Assembly: GCF_027533625.1 (NCBI RefSeq)
Contig: NZ_JAQAGZ010000025.1
Coordinates: 1 to 64,000 of the forward strand
DNA: 64,000 bases
Source: Paenibacillus gyeongsangnamensis
GTDB taxonomy: Bacteria > Bacillota > Bacilli > Paenibacillales > NBRC-103111
Reading direction: 5' to 3'
Shown here in pieces: positions 54,943 to 63,430 of the stretch. Position 1 is the first letter of the stretch. Each line of letters begins with the position of its first letter. Below the pieces are notes generated by a model. It made no database searches. It saw only the letters and a list, made by a program, of their open reading frames with translations, and was not told the origin of the DNA. The position numbers and the translations under genes are program-made.

Positions 54943-55008
54943 AAGGGGCCTAAGGGCTCCTTTTTACCATTGTTCCACAAAGTAAGGGCCATCCCGCAAA
55001 GGATGGCC
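54943..55008 (+). terminator. Two successive hairpins in an otherwise empty stretch
   Basis: AAGGGGCC/GGCTCCTT with TTTTTA (54,943-54,966), and GGCCATCC/GGATGGCC (54,987-55,008). No plus-strand gene lies directly upstream, so they may shield the hutH promoter. No gene is seen in 54,898-55,232. Confidence 0.55.
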
Positions 55009-55232
55009 TTTAAACTTGTCGTCTTAGATATCGTGGAGAACTTTACCATAAATGGCGGCTAAATCATCTGCTGCTTTTGATCCGCCTATTCGCCGTATAT
55101 GAAATGGAGCACGGGGAAATCCGGTTCCACGATACCGTACACCATTTGCGTACGCAGGATACCGTCAAGAAGGCGTATCTTGGACACTAGCCGTCTATAT
55201 GAAAAGATAGACTCCCCATCGATAAATTGTTG

Positions 55233-55261
55233 TTGACTGTGCTCCTTCAAAGGTGTAAAGT
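55233..55261 (+). promoter_or_regulatory. hutH promoter
   Basis: TTGACT (55,233-55,238), 17 bp, TAAAGT (55,256-55,261). The start should fall near 55,268, so the transcript begins just before the UAG cluster. Confidence 0.6.
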
Positions 55262-55278
55262 AAATAGTAAGCTCTATA

Positions 55279-55302
55279 TAGTTATTAGCGAATAGAATGT
55301 AG
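55279..55302 (+). promoter_or_regulatory. HutP-binding UAG cluster in the hutH leader
   Basis: Four TAG triplets at 55,279, 55,286, 55,293 and 55,300 are each separated by exactly 4 nt (TTAT, CGAA, AATG). HutP hexamers bind NAG triplets with 4-nt spacers in the presence of histidine and Mg. The last two triplets lie in the left arm of the terminator, so binding should block termination. Confidence 0.85.
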
Positions 55303-55358
55303 CTTTGATTGAGGGAAGAACCGTTTCCTTATCCAAGTGCATTCTTTTTTGTTTTTTT
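55294..55358 (+). terminator. HutP-controlled terminator before hutH
   Basis: AGAATG (55,294-55,299) pairs with CATTCT (55,340-55,345), with inner CTTTGAT/ATCCAAG and AGGGAA/TTTCCT pairing, and a T-rich tail of 14 nt with one G. The HutP triplets overlap its left arm. Confidence 0.75.
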
Positions 55359-55384
55359 AGGAAAGAACCCGGTTTGATGGCCTT

Positions 55385-55401
55385 TAGCGAATAGTCATTA
55401 G
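55385..55401 (+). promoter_or_regulatory. Second UAG cluster downstream of the hutH terminator
   Basis: TAG triplets at 55,385, 55,392 and 55,399, again with 4-nt spacers (CGAA, TCAT). B. subtilis HutP also uses two sites. Its place between the T-run and the ATG at 55,440 suggests a helper site or control of translation. Confidence 0.75.
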
Positions 55402-55439
55402 AAGCCGCTACCTATACTACTTGTAAAGCAGGTGCGGAT

Positions 55440-56996
55440 ATGCTAATAACTGAACAAATGATGAAAGAACAAAACGTAGTGTTAGTAGGCGGAGGAGCAT
55501 TAACGATCGAGCAGGTCGTTCAGGTTGCCCGCTTCAACGCTAAGGTGGAGCTGCATGAAGAAAGCATCCGCAAAATGGCGAAGAGCAGAGCCTATGTGGA
55601 AAAATTGCTCAGCGAGAAAAAAGTGGTGTACGGCTTGACCACAGGCTTCGGAAAATTCAGCGATACCTATATTTCCGGCGAAGATGCGAAAACGCTTCAA
55701 TTGAATCTCATTCGAAGCCATGCCTGTGGGATCGGCGTGCCGTTCCCGATTGAAGTCGCAAGAGCGATTATGCTGCTGCGCGTCAATGCGCTGTCGCTCG
55801 GCTACTCCGGCATACGCCCGGAGGTCGTGCAATTGATGGTCGGCATGCTGAATCAAGGTGTGACGCCTGTCATACCGGAAAAAGGCTCGCTCGGCGCAAG
55901 CGGCGACTTGGCTCCGCTGTCCCATCTGGCGCTCGTGCTCGTCGGTGAAGGAGAAGCTTACTATCAGGGCAACCGTCTGCCGGGAGGCCAGGCCATGAAG
56001 CTTGCCGGACTTGCTCCCGTAGCACTGGAGGCCAAGGAAGGACTGGCCCTGATCAACGGGACGCAGGTAATGACGGCGGTAGGTACGCTGGCTTGCCGGG
56101 ACGCGATGAATTTGGCGAACTGGGCGGACTGCACGGTAGCATTGACTTGCGAAGCGCTGTTCGGTGTCCGGGACGCGTTCGATGCGTTAACCCATATCAT
56201 CCGCCCGCATAAGGGACAACGCCAATCTGCGGAAAATATAAAACGGTTAACCTCCGGAAGCAAGCTAATGACGAACCAGGGGGAACGGAGAGTGCAGGAT
56301 GCGTATTCCTTGCGCTGCGCGCCGCAGGTCCATGGGGCAAGCCGCGATGCGCTGGCGTACATTGCCGAGAAGCTTGAGATTGAAATCAATTCGGCTACGG
56401 ATAACCCTTTGATCTTTGTAGATGAGGAGCGGGTGATCTCGGGCGGGAATTTCCACGGGCAGCCGATTGCCCTGCCGATGGATCATCTGTCCGTAAGCAC
56501 TTCAGAGCTGGCCAATATTTCCGAACGGCGGATCGAAAGACTCGTCAATCCACACCTTAATGAGCAGCTTCCTCCTTTCCTAACGAACAATGGAGGCCTT
56601 CAATCCGGTTTTATGATCGCTCAATATGCAGCCGCAGCCGTCGTTTCCGAGAACAAGTCGCTCGCTCATCCCGCAAGCGTGGATTCCATTCCGTCTTCGG
56701 GCAATCAGGAGGATCATGTGAGCATGGGAACCATTGCGGCAAGAAAAGCGAAGCAGATCGTGGAGAATGCTTACGCCGTTCTCGCCATTGAGCTGCTGTG
56801 CGGGGCTCAAGCGGCTGATTTCCGCGATCCTAAGCTGCTTGGGCTCGGGACCAAATGGCTCTATGACCAATGCCGCAAGCTTGTCCCGGCCGTTGAGGCG
56901 GATCGAGTGCTTTCCGATGATTTTCAAAAGATAGCGGATTGGATGAGGCAAACCGATATTGCTTTGAGCTTGTCGGAGGTAGTCAAGATTCAATAG
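55440..56996 (+). CDS. hutH: Histidine ammonia-lyase
   Basis: This protein of 518 residues, normal for HutH, has the MIO-forming triplet Ala153-Ser154-Gly155 in GSLGASGDLAPLSH, plus GLTTGFGKFSD near the N-terminus and NPLIFVDEERVISGGNFHGQ. It deaminates histidine to urocanate, the first step of histidine degradation. The other hut genes (hutU, hutI, hutG) are not in the window. Expression is predicted to need HutP and histidine through the leader at 55,265-55,401. A GCAGGTG site precedes the ATG. Confidence 0.96.
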   Translation: MLITEQMMKEQNVVLVGGGALTIEQVVQVARFNAKVELHEESIRKMAKSRAYVEKLLSEKKVVYGLTTGFGKFSDTYISGEDAKTLQLNLIRSHACGIGVPFPIEVARAIMLLRVNALSLGYSGIRPEVVQLMVGMLNQGVTPVIPEKGSLGASGDLAPLSHLALVLVGEGEAYYQGNRLPGGQAMKLAGLAPVALEAKEGLALINGTQVMTAVGTLACRDAMNLANWADCTVALTCEALFGVRDAFDALTHIIRPHKGQRQSAENIKRLTSGSKLMTNQGERRVQDAYSLRCAPQVHGASRDALAYIAEKLEIEINSATDNPLIFVDEERVISGGNFHGQPIALPMDHLSVSTSELANISERRIERLVNPHLNEQLPPFLTNNGGLQSGFMIAQYAAAAVVSENKSLAHPASVDSIPSSGNQEDHVSMGTIAARKAKQIVENAYAVLAIELLCGAQAADFRDPKLLGLGTKWLYDQCRKLVPAVEADRVLSDDFQKIADWMRQTDIALSLSEVVKIQ

Positions 56997-57014
56997 CTTG
57001 ATGTCTTTCAAACG

Positions 57015-57064
57015 TGTACAGGACCGTTTTCTGCCCTGTCTTTGGCTTTAAACGGTCCGTACAT
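57015..57064 (+). terminator. Long hairpin after hutH
   Basis: TGTAC and GGACCGTTT on the left pair with AAACGGTCC and GTACA on the right with one bulged A. There is no T-run. It may protect the hutH message end or terminate weakly. Confidence 0.55.
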
Positions 57065-57084
57065 CATATGGAATGTTATTGATA

Positions 57085-57112
57085 TTGACATAAAGATGTA
57101 CTCTGGTATAAT
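57085..57112 (+). promoter_or_regulatory. hutP promoter
   Basis: TTGACA (57,085-57,090), 16 bp, TATAAT (57,107-57,112), a near-consensus sigma-A promoter. hutP is therefore a transcription unit separate from hutH. Confidence 0.8.
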
Positions 57113-57138
57113 AAAAACAAATAACCTAGTGCTCCATT

Positions 57139-57155
57139 TAGCCTATAGTCAATAG
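57139..57155 (+). promoter_or_regulatory. HutP-binding UAG cluster in the hutP leader
   Basis: TAG triplets at 57,139, 57,146 and 57,153 with 4-nt spacers (CCTA, TCAA), just before the terminator at 57,162. An additional TAG is at 57,127. The design copies the hutH leader, so HutP should regulate its own gene. Confidence 0.85.
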
Positions 57156-57161
57156 AACGAG

Positions 57162-57211
57162 CTTGGCATGAAGGGATTTTTATCCTTCAATGCGAAGTTT
57201 TTTGTTTTTTT
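57162..57211 (+). terminator. Terminator in the hutP leader
   Basis: The left arm (CTTGGCAT, GAAGG) pairs with CCTTC and ATGCGAAG with one mismatch and one bulge, then TTTTTTGTTTTTTT. The T-run creates a false 18-residue start (from 57,190) that I discard. Confidence 0.85.
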
Positions 57212-57243
57212 GGGGAGCTTATATACCAGAAAGGATGATTTCC

Positions 57244-57720
57244 ATGAGTAACCCGAATGAAAGAAATCGATTCGATTGCAGCAATTATACGATGGGAAAG
57301 CTAACCTCGCTCTTGGTCATGCTGCACAATGAAGATGCGGGTACGGACATTGAGAATGAAATGAAGAGAAGAGGATACCGGTATACCATAGGAAAGGTTG
57401 GCGCAATGGATTTGGTAAAAGTAGTGACGGCTATTGAAACCAGCGCCAAATCGAACAAGGTGATCGATCCGAATTCTTACAGGGAAGTCCATTCGTTATA
57501 CCATGCCATTATCGAAGCGATTCAGGGGATCGGGAGAGGAACGGTCCAATTCGGGGATATTCTGCGGACCGTCGGACTAACCTTTTGCATCACAAGAGGA
57601 ACGGTTGATATCTCGGGATATTCCGGAGAATGGTTAAGCGTCTGCATCTACGGAACGATTGGAGCTCCTAAAAAAGGCTTCGAGCACGATGTGTTAGGGT
57701 TCGGGTATAATCATATTTAA
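57244..57720 (+). CDS. hutP: HutP, histidine-dependent antiterminator
   Basis: This protein of 158 residues ends GTIGAPKKGFEHDVLGFGYN then HI, nearly the B. subtilis HutP tail, with VKVVTAIETSAKSNKVI and YREVHSLYHAIIEAI in the middle. HutP forms hexamers that bind UAG-rich RNA when histidine and Mg are present, and so lets RNA polymerase pass a terminator. The start at 57,244 follows AAAGGA; earlier ATGs lie in the terminator T-run. Here hutP is downstream of hutH and has its own leader, unlike the hutPH order of B. subtilis. Confidence 0.95.
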   Translation: MSNPNERNRFDCSNYTMGKLTSLLVMLHNEDAGTDIENEMKRRGYRYTIGKVGAMDLVKVVTAIETSAKSNKVIDPNSYREVHSLYHAIIEAIQGIGRGTVQFGDILRTVGLTFCITRGTVDISGYSGEWLSVCIYGTIGAPKKGFEHDVLGFGYNHI

Positions 57721-57765
57721 TGTCGTGAAGAATATGGAAGGTGAAACCCTTTTTTGCGAAGTAAC

Positions 57766-57779
57766 TGAAAGCGCTTTCC
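57766..57779 (+). promoter_or_regulatory. cre-like CcpA site before the permease
   Basis: TGAAAGCGCTTTCC matches the cre consensus at 13 of 14 positions. It lies in the 92-bp gap between hutP and the permease, fitting catabolite repression of histidine use. Confidence 0.6.
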
Positions 57780-57812
57780 ACATAAATTCATCCGAAATGG
57801 GGTATTCTTCCT

Positions 57813-59306
57813 ATGGCAAGCGGAATAAAAGAAAACAATAACCAGCTGAAGCGTTCCATGAAAAGCAGGCATATGTATATGATTTCGTTGGGTGGCGCGA
57901 TCGGAACCGGCTTGTTTGTCAGTACGGGGTATTTGATTAATCAAGCCGGACCCGGCGGCGTGCTCCTGTCTTATTTGTCCGGCGGACTTCTCATGTATCT
58001 GGTCATGCTCTGTTTGGCTGAGCTGGCTGTTATTATGCCGGTGACGGGCTCCTTTCAGGTCTATGCGACAAAGTTTATCGGCCCGGCAACCGGTTTTACT
58101 ATCGGCTGGTTGTATTGGATCAACTGGATTGTCGCCGTCGGCACGGAATGGGTCGGCGCCGGGATGCTGATGAACCGATGGTTTCCCCATATTCCCTCCT
58201 GGATCTGGATCGCAATTGTCATTGTATTCATGTTCCTGTTAAACGCCTTTTCGGCGAGCCTCTTTGCCGAATCCGAGTTCTGGTTTTCAAGCGTTAAGGT
58301 CATTACGATCGGTTTGTTCGTACTGTTAGGGGGTGCCGCGATCACGGGAATCATCCCTTTCGAAGGCCTCAGTTCGGCTCCGATTCTTTCAGGCTTCACC
58401 CAAGACGGAGGATTATTTCCGAACGGCTTCATTCCGGTATTCATGACCATGGTAGCCGTGAATTTCAGCTATCAGGGAACGGAGCTGATCGGTGTCGCCG
58501 CAGGCGAGAGTGAAAATCCCGAGAAAGAGGTTCCGAAGGCGACGCGAAATGCGATATGGAGAATCCTGTTTTTATTCGTAGCTTCGGTATTTATCTTAAG
58601 CTCTTTAATCCCTTGGAAAGAAGCCGGTCTTACGGATAGCCCGTTTGTGCTTGTTTTTGATAAAATGGGCATTCCTTTTGCGGCGGATATCATGAATTTT
58701 GTTGTTTTGACAGCGCTTCTCTCGGCGAGCAACTCCGGTTTATACGCTTCCTCCCGAATGCTATGGGCACTGTCAAAGAGCAATATGGCAAGCCCATTCC
58801 TGAGCAAGCTGTCTTCCGGCGGCGTACCGTTTCGCGCTCTGATCGTAAGCGCCATCGTCGCTTCCGTGGCCTTGATTACAAGCATCGTAGCTCCGGACAC
58901 CGTATTTCTGTGGCTGAGCGGTATTTCCGGATTCGCTGGAATTCTGGTTTGGATGGGGGTTGCTCTATCCCAATATTTGTTCCGCCGTCGTTATATGGCC
59001 GAAGGGAATAGCTTGGACGATTTGAAATATAAAGTAAAGCTATTCCCGCTTGTGCCCATTCTGGCCATCATCTTGTGTCTGGTTGCTATAATCGGTTTGG
59101 CGTTTGATGAAGAACAAAAAATCGCTCTTTACTACGGCATTCCTTTTACCATTGCTTGCTATGGCGTCTACTACCTGTTTTACCGTTCGAAGTACGATCA
59201 GAAGGTTGACCGTCCGGCGCAAATAACGGAGAAGAAAGTGTCGGGATCCGGCAATGAAAAAGGAAATGTAAACGTTGTAAAAGACATGATCGGTGAGATA
59301 AAATAA
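57813..59306 (+). CDS. APC-family amino-acid permease, probably histidine (HutM-like)
   Basis: This protein of 497 residues has about 12 helices. It begins LKRSMKSRHMYMISLGGAIG then TGLFVSTG, the substrate-binding first helix of AAT-type permeases, and has SENPEKEVPKA in the fourth loop. The locus (hutH, hutP) suggests histidine as substrate, matching the role of HutM. It is 92 bp after hutP and probably in its transcript, with a cre-like site between them. A terminator follows. Confidence 0.85.
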   Translation: MASGIKENNNQLKRSMKSRHMYMISLGGAIGTGLFVSTGYLINQAGPGGVLLSYLSGGLLMYLVMLCLAELAVIMPVTGSFQVYATKFIGPATGFTIGWLYWINWIVAVGTEWVGAGMLMNRWFPHIPSWIWIAIVIVFMFLLNAFSASLFAESEFWFSSVKVITIGLFVLLGGAAITGIIPFEGLSSAPILSGFTQDGGLFPNGFIPVFMTMVAVNFSYQGTELIGVAAGESENPEKEVPKATRNAIWRILFLFVASVFILSSLIPWKEAGLTDSPFVLVFDKMGIPFAADIMNFVVLTALLSASNSGLYASSRMLWALSKSNMASPFLSKLSSGGVPFRALIVSAIVASVALITSIVAPDTVFLWLSGISGFAGILVWMGVALSQYLFRRRYMAEGNSLDDLKYKVKLFPLVPILAIILCLVAIIGLAFDEEQKIALYYGIPFTIACYGVYYLFYRSKYDQKVDRPAQITEKKVSGSGNEKGNVNVVKDMIGEIK

Positions 59307-59316
59307 AAATAATCAC

Positions 59317-59363
59317 GGAAGCGGTTTTCTCCCAAGTGTTGGAGCAAAGCGGCTTCCTTTTTT
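59317..59363 (+). terminator. Terminator after the permease
   Basis: GGAAGC (59,317-59,322) and GCTTCC (59,352-59,357) close a longer stem with inner pairing, followed by TTTTTT. Confidence 0.7.
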
Positions 59364-59389
59364 AAATCGACGGGCAGGTGATTCGAACC

Positions 59390-60583
59390 ATGAAATTGGA
59401 TACGGCCCAGGCGGCTTTTTCCCAGCTTCTGATTTCCGGAACGTTAATCCATGAAGCGGACTTCGAAGACATGCGTGAGCGGCTCGGCATCGAATCGCGC
59501 CCTCAGCTGGTCATTGTTCTCTCGATCGACCGTTACACCGATTTGGCCATGAATAAGCCTTTGCCATGGAGCATCGAGATCGGGCAGCAGCTGGTGGAAG
59601 CGATCTATGAGAGCTTCGCTCTGCCTTTTTTATGGGTATGGGTGGGGGAAGGGGTATTGGCCGTGCTCCTGGATGTAAGCGCAGACGGGAAGCCGGATCC
59701 TGCCTATAAGCAAGTCCTGGTCGGCATGGTTAAAAAATTGCAGCAGCTGGTGGATAAGAAAGGGTTTTCCGTTTCGGCCGGAATCGGCACTTATTACGAC
59801 GATCCTTATCGGCTGCACCTCTCCTACGGAGAAGCCAAAGAATCATTGATCGACCGTTTTTTTCAAGGAAACCGGATGATTTTTCAATATGAGCAGCAAA
59901 GAAGCATTCAAGAGGAACGGATCGAGCCGGTATCTCCTAAGGAAAAGGTCGAGCTGCTGTCCCGTGTCCGGATCGGCGATGAAGACGGATCGGTCGCCTA
60001 TTTGAACGTATTATTGGAACGGCTCGCTGGGTCATATAAGCATAATGTGGACAGATTCAAATCGGAAGCTTACGATCTGATCTTATCGTTATCGAGGATG
60101 GTTGTCGATTTAGGCGGGAACGCCTCGGAAATCCTGTCGGACAATGCGAGAATGCTTCAAGACTTATACAGCACCATTCGCTATGATAAATTTGTCAAAA
60201 AGCTGAGCACGTATTGGAGGAAGCTCGTGAAGCAGGTTGCAGACGATCATGCCTTGGAGGTCTCTCCCGTCATCCGGTCGGCCATCGTCCATATTAAGGA
60301 GCATCATCAGGAAAAAATGCTGTTAACGGAAATTGCGCAGCATTGTTACTTGAGCACCCATTACTTTGCCCATTTATTCAAAAAAGAAACGGGCTTAAGC
60401 TTTGTCGATTTCTTAAATAAAGTACGGATCGAGAAGGCGGCTTATTTTTTGGAGAAAACGGAGCTATCCGTACAAGAGATTGCCGCCCATGTCGGTATTC
60501 AAGACGCGAACTACTTTGCAAGGAAATTCAGAATGGTAATGAGCTGCAGTCCGACGGACTACCGGACAGCAGCGCAGAGTTAG
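59390..60583 (+). CDS. AraC-family regulator
   Basis: This protein of about 397 residues has an N-terminal region with a degenerate GGDEF-like part (VSAGIGTYYDDPYRLHLSYG then EAKESL) and a C-terminal double HTH (ITEIAQHCYLSTHYFAHLFKK-like; VQEIAAHVGIQDANYFARKF). It could regulate the permease or hut genes, but nothing in the sequence proves it. ATG 59,390 is chosen; a GTG 12 nt upstream is an alternative. Confidence 0.85.
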   Translation: MKLDTAQAAFSQLLISGTLIHEADFEDMRERLGIESRPQLVIVLSIDRYTDLAMNKPLPWSIEIGQQLVEAIYESFALPFLWVWVGEGVLAVLLDVSADGKPDPAYKQVLVGMVKKLQQLVDKKGFSVSAGIGTYYDDPYRLHLSYGEAKESLIDRFFQGNRMIFQYEQQRSIQEERIEPVSPKEKVELLSRVRIGDEDGSVAYLNVLLERLAGSYKHNVDRFKSEAYDLILSLSRMVVDLGGNASEILSDNARMLQDLYSTIRYDKFVKKLSTYWRKLVKQVADDHALEVSPVIRSAIVHIKEHHQEKMLLTEIAQHCYLSTHYFAHLFKKETGLSFVDFLNKVRIEKAAYFLEKTELSVQEIAAHVGIQDANYFARKFRMVMSCSPTDYRTAAQS

Positions 60584-60627
60584 CGGACGGGAGCTTACGA
60601 ATTGAAGCCAACCCTATCGGGGGGTGG

Positions 60628-60690
60628 CTCAGATTGACGAGAAACCCGGATATGCAGATAACAGCAAAAGGTGTAGGTGGGGTACCACGC
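60628..60690. repeat. Dispersed structured repeat, copy B
   Basis: Bases 60,628-60,647 equal the reverse complement of 42,209-42,228, and 60,639-60,658 equal 42,078-42,097; both matches are 20 of 20. The following AAAGGT...GGTGGGGTA block also resembles copy A (42,107-42,123), but the right half is missing. A 9-bp hairpin (AGCCA-CCC/GGG-TGGCT) precedes it. Confidence 0.65.
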
Positions 60691-60723
60691 TATGACATTA
60701 TTTACCACGAATTCAATAGAAAA

Positions 60724-60760
60724 AAGAGCGGAAGGAGGCTTCGGCCTCCGTTCCGCTCTT
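60724..60760. terminator. Bidirectional terminator
   Basis: AAGAGCGGAAGGAGGC and GCCTCCGTTCCGCTCTT with a TTCG loop and one bulge. On the minus strand a T-run follows, so it mainly ends the MFS transcript. Confidence 0.85.
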
Positions 60761-60781
60761 TGCTGAGCTCATCTTTTAGTG

Positions 60782-62242
60782 CTATGCGTCTGGAACTTCC
60801 CGTTGATAACGGCCTCCGGCCGCACTCCCGACCCCGACTGTCACAAGCAGGATCGCGGCGACCGCAATTGCCAATCCGATGAGAAATACGAAGGTTATTC
60901 CTTCCCGATAGCCCGCGGCGCTTGACTGACCTGCGCTCCCCACTTGAAACAGCAATACGGTGAGCGAAACGCCTGTGACTCTGCCAAAATTTCGAATTGT
61001 CGCCATAAGGGAGCCTGTCAGTCCTGTTTTGCTCGATGGTACGCTCTCCAGCACAGCGACGTTGTTCGGGGATTGAAAGAAGCCCATCCCAGTTCCGAAC
61101 AGTCCGAGGGTCAGCACCACCTCCATAACCGAAGTTCCGCCGCCAAACCGCGACATCAACCCCAAAGCTGCAGCGGCAGCCGACAATCCGGCAATCGAGG
61201 GCCAGGCATTTCCATAACGATCCGCCACCCAACCGCTGAGGGGGGATGAGATAATTATCGCTATCGCCTGAACGCTCATGATTAAGCCGATGTTGGAAAT
61301 CGAAATATGCCGAACATGATCCAGAAAGAGCGGAAGCAGAATCGATGGGAGCATCATGAGAATGAAGGATAGGAAGCCGGTGATGTTGCCAATTGTAAAT
61401 CGAAGATTACCGAATAGCGATAAATCGATCAAAGGATTGTCCGTAGACCACTCTCTCCAAATAAATCCACCCCATCCGCCTGCCGCGATTCCAAGCATTA
61501 GCAATCCGGGACCGCTCATCCAGCCCCATTGATACCCGTTAGAAATGAGGAGCAGCAGCGAGGTCACCGCAGCAAAGAAGACTACTCCTCCGATAAAGTC
61601 GAATTGGGCAGCATCACCTTCTTCCGCAGCCTCGCCTTTCCTGATCGGCGGAGCGAGAAGGATGGAGCTTGCTGCAACCGATATCAAGCCAATGGGAACA
61701 TTGATCCAGAAGATCGAGCGCCAGCCCCATGCGGCGATGAGCATTCCGCCAAGTGCCGGTCCGGCAATCGTTCCCGCCGCTACAATGCTGCCGATAATCC
61801 CTAATGGCCGTCCTCGCTTGCCGCGCGGGAATGTATCGGCCACAATGGACATCACATTACCCATGATCATGCCCCCGCCAACCCCCTGCACGATCCGAAA
61901 CAGAACCATCCATAGCAGGGTCGGCGAGAAGGCGGTCAGGACGGAGCCTATGGTGAATAAGCCGACCCCGGAGACAAAGAAATATTTGCGGCCCTTTAAG
62001 TCGGATAGCCGTCCAATGACTGGAAGAATAGATGTAATAACGAGCAAGTACCCGGTTATGACCCACTGCACCATATGCGGCGGCGCCTCAAATGTCTTGC
62101 CCAGCACCGGCAAAGCCACGTTGAGGATACTACTGTCCACGTTCACCATGAACGTCCCGGTCGTTACCGAGAAGAAGACAAGCCACGGATACCAGGAGTA
62201 AGACGACAAGCGGCCTCTGACGTTTTTACCCCAATGCTTCAT
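60782..62242 (-). CDS. MFS drug exporter, DHA2 (EmrB/QacA) family
   Basis: This protein of 486 residues has about 14 helices and the motifs MVNVDSSILNVALPVL (first helix), GRLSDLKGRKYFF and GIIGSIVAAGTIAGPALGG, typical of DHA2 multidrug exporters. The start at 62,242 overlaps the PadR stop (ATGA); the upstream in-frame start at 62,323 would run into PadR. A GGCGGAG site precedes it. It is probably repressed by the PadR protein. Confidence 0.9.
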   Translation of the reverse strand: MKHWGKNVRGRLSSYSWYPWLVFFSVTTGTFMVNVDSSILNVALPVLGKTFEAPPHMVQWVITGYLLVITSILPVIGRLSDLKGRKYFFVSGVGLFTIGSVLTAFSPTLLWMVLFRIVQGVGGGMIMGNVMSIVADTFPRGKRGRPLGIIGSIVAAGTIAGPALGGMLIAAWGWRSIFWINVPIGLISVAASSILLAPPIRKGEAAEEGDAAQFDFIGGVVFFAAVTSLLLLISNGYQWGWMSGPGLLMLGIAAGGWGGFIWREWSTDNPLIDLSLFGNLRFTIGNITGFLSFILMMLPSILLPLFLDHVRHISISNIGLIMSVQAIAIIISSPLSGWVADRYGNAWPSIAGLSAAAAALGLMSRFGGGTSVMEVVLTLGLFGTGMGFFQSPNNVAVLESVPSSKTGLTGSLMATIRNFGRVTGVSLTVLLFQVGSAGQSSAAGYREGITFVFLIGLAIAVAAILLVTVGVGSAAGGRYQREVPDA

Positions 62243-62595
62243 GTGTCTCCGCCCCGTTTCTGCTCGTATTGAGTGATGAAATAATCCAAATTCCGCTTGC
62301 GAATCACGATATCCCGAAACCATCCGTCCAGCTCTATCTTCCCCTTCTCGGTAAGCTGATATATGCGCTTAGCGGGTCCGGCTTCGGTCGTGTCCCAATA
62401 AGAGGTGACCGCTTCGTTCTCTTCCAGATCGCGAAGCGCCCGGTAGATGGCTCCGCTGTCGATCTTCCATTCCGGCGGCGTAATTTCTTCCATCCGATTC
62501 CATAAAGCCCCGCCGTGAGCATCTCCATCCAGCAAAAATAACAGTAAAAAAGCCGGGAGATGGCGATTTTGCTTGCCAGCGCTTTTAGACTCCAT
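62239..62595 (-). CDS. PadR-family transcriptional regulator
   Basis: This protein of 118 residues has the PadR winged HTH: LPAFLLLFLLDGDAHGGALW, WKIDSGAIYRALRDLEENEA, then RIYQLTEKGKIELDGW. PadR repressors sense phenolic or other small compounds and often control adjacent exporters. The start at 62,595 follows GAGGAG; earlier starts lie in the terminator hairpin of the aldolase gene. It overlaps the MFS gene by 4 bp. Confidence 0.88.
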   Translation of the reverse strand: MESKSAGKQNRHLPAFLLLFLLDGDAHGGALWNRMEEITPPEWKIDSGAIYRALRDLEENEAVTSYWDTTEAGPAKRIYQLTEKGKIELDGWFRDIVIRKRNLDYFITQYEQKRGGDT

Positions 62596-62614
62596 GCAGT
62601 TCACTCCTCGCATG

Positions 62615-62640
62615 TAAAAGGGCCGCGAAGAGCGGCCCTT
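62615..62640 (-). terminator. Terminator between aldolase and PadR
   Basis: AAGGGCCGC and GCGGCCCTT with a 5-nt loop; on the minus strand a TTTTAC tail follows. Read-through probably feeds PadR and the MFS gene. Confidence 0.7.
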
Positions 62641-62665
62641 CTTGTTCATATGGCTTCTACCGTCA

Positions 62666-63340
62666 TTAACGGAGAGAATCTGCTGACGCGAATTGCTTCA
62701 TCCGGCTGCGAACCTGCTCAACCGCTTGCTCGGCCAGCGGCTGAGCACCGCCAAGCTGGCTTGCGAGGAGAGTAAGCTCCGCTGCTTCGTTCAACGTAAT
62801 AATGACTTGCGCTGTTTGTTGAGGATTCGCCGAGAAAGCGATAAGCCCATGGTTCGCCAGCATGACGGCCGGCAAGCCCGGATGCTCACGGACAATGTCG
62901 ACAATACCCTGTACCGAAGCCTCGGAGCCGCGCGGCGCCCAAGGCACCACAGGCACAGGCTCGGTTATGCCGAAGCGCAGAAGCGGCTCATAGACGAGCG
63001 GAATCGGCTGTTGCGCGACAGCAAAAGCCGTTACATGAGGCGCATGGTTATGAAAGACCGCCCCTACGGATGGGCGGGCCCGATATATCGCGGTATGCAT
63101 CTCCACAATTTCGGCGGTGACCGGGTCAATCTCGCCATCGACTACGGTGCCGTCCAGCCTTACAACAGCGAAGCTATCTGTGGTTAGCTGGGCGATGCTG
63201 CCGCCCTTTGTTAGTACAATGTGATCGTCAGCGACCTTCGCCGATAAATTGGCATGCTCGCTGCGGAACATGACATTCGCTTTAAATAAGCTCTCGGCTG
63301 CTTTCATGATGTTGCTCTTGGCTTGGGCAATATCCTGCAT
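62666..63340 (-). CDS. Class II aldolase/adducin-domain protein
   Basis: This protein of 224 residues has the zinc-site motifs HNHAPH near residue 97 and ANHGL near 162, together with EMHTAIYRARP, as in L-fuculose-phosphate aldolase-like proteins. It could cleave or decarboxylate a sugar- or hydroxyacid-type substrate. GGGAGGAG precedes the ATG. It is the first gene behind the operator at 63,431 and is followed by PadR and the DHA2 exporter. Confidence 0.85.
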   Translation of the reverse strand: MQDIAQAKSNIMKAAESLFKANVMFRSEHANLSAKVADDHIVLTKGGSIAQLTTDSFAVVRLDGTVVDGEIDPVTAEIVEMHTAIYRARPSVGAVFHNHAPHVTAFAVAQQPIPLVYEPLLRFGITEPVPVVPWAPRGSEASVQGIVDIVREHPGLPAVMLANHGLIAFSANPQQTAQVIITLNEAAELTLLASQLGGAQPLAEQAVEQVRSRMKQFASADSLR

Positions 63341-63430
63341 AATCGTGATTCTCCTCCCTAGGATAGGTCTCGGCGGGTCACCGGCTGCCTCGAAGGCTGC
63401 GCGCTGCCACCTATTAATATACTGTTATAA

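Noticed and set aside
57190..57243. Longer HutP with an 18-residue N-terminal extension
   Set aside because: The extension is encoded by the terminator T-run; the ribosome site AAAGGA fits ATG 57,244.
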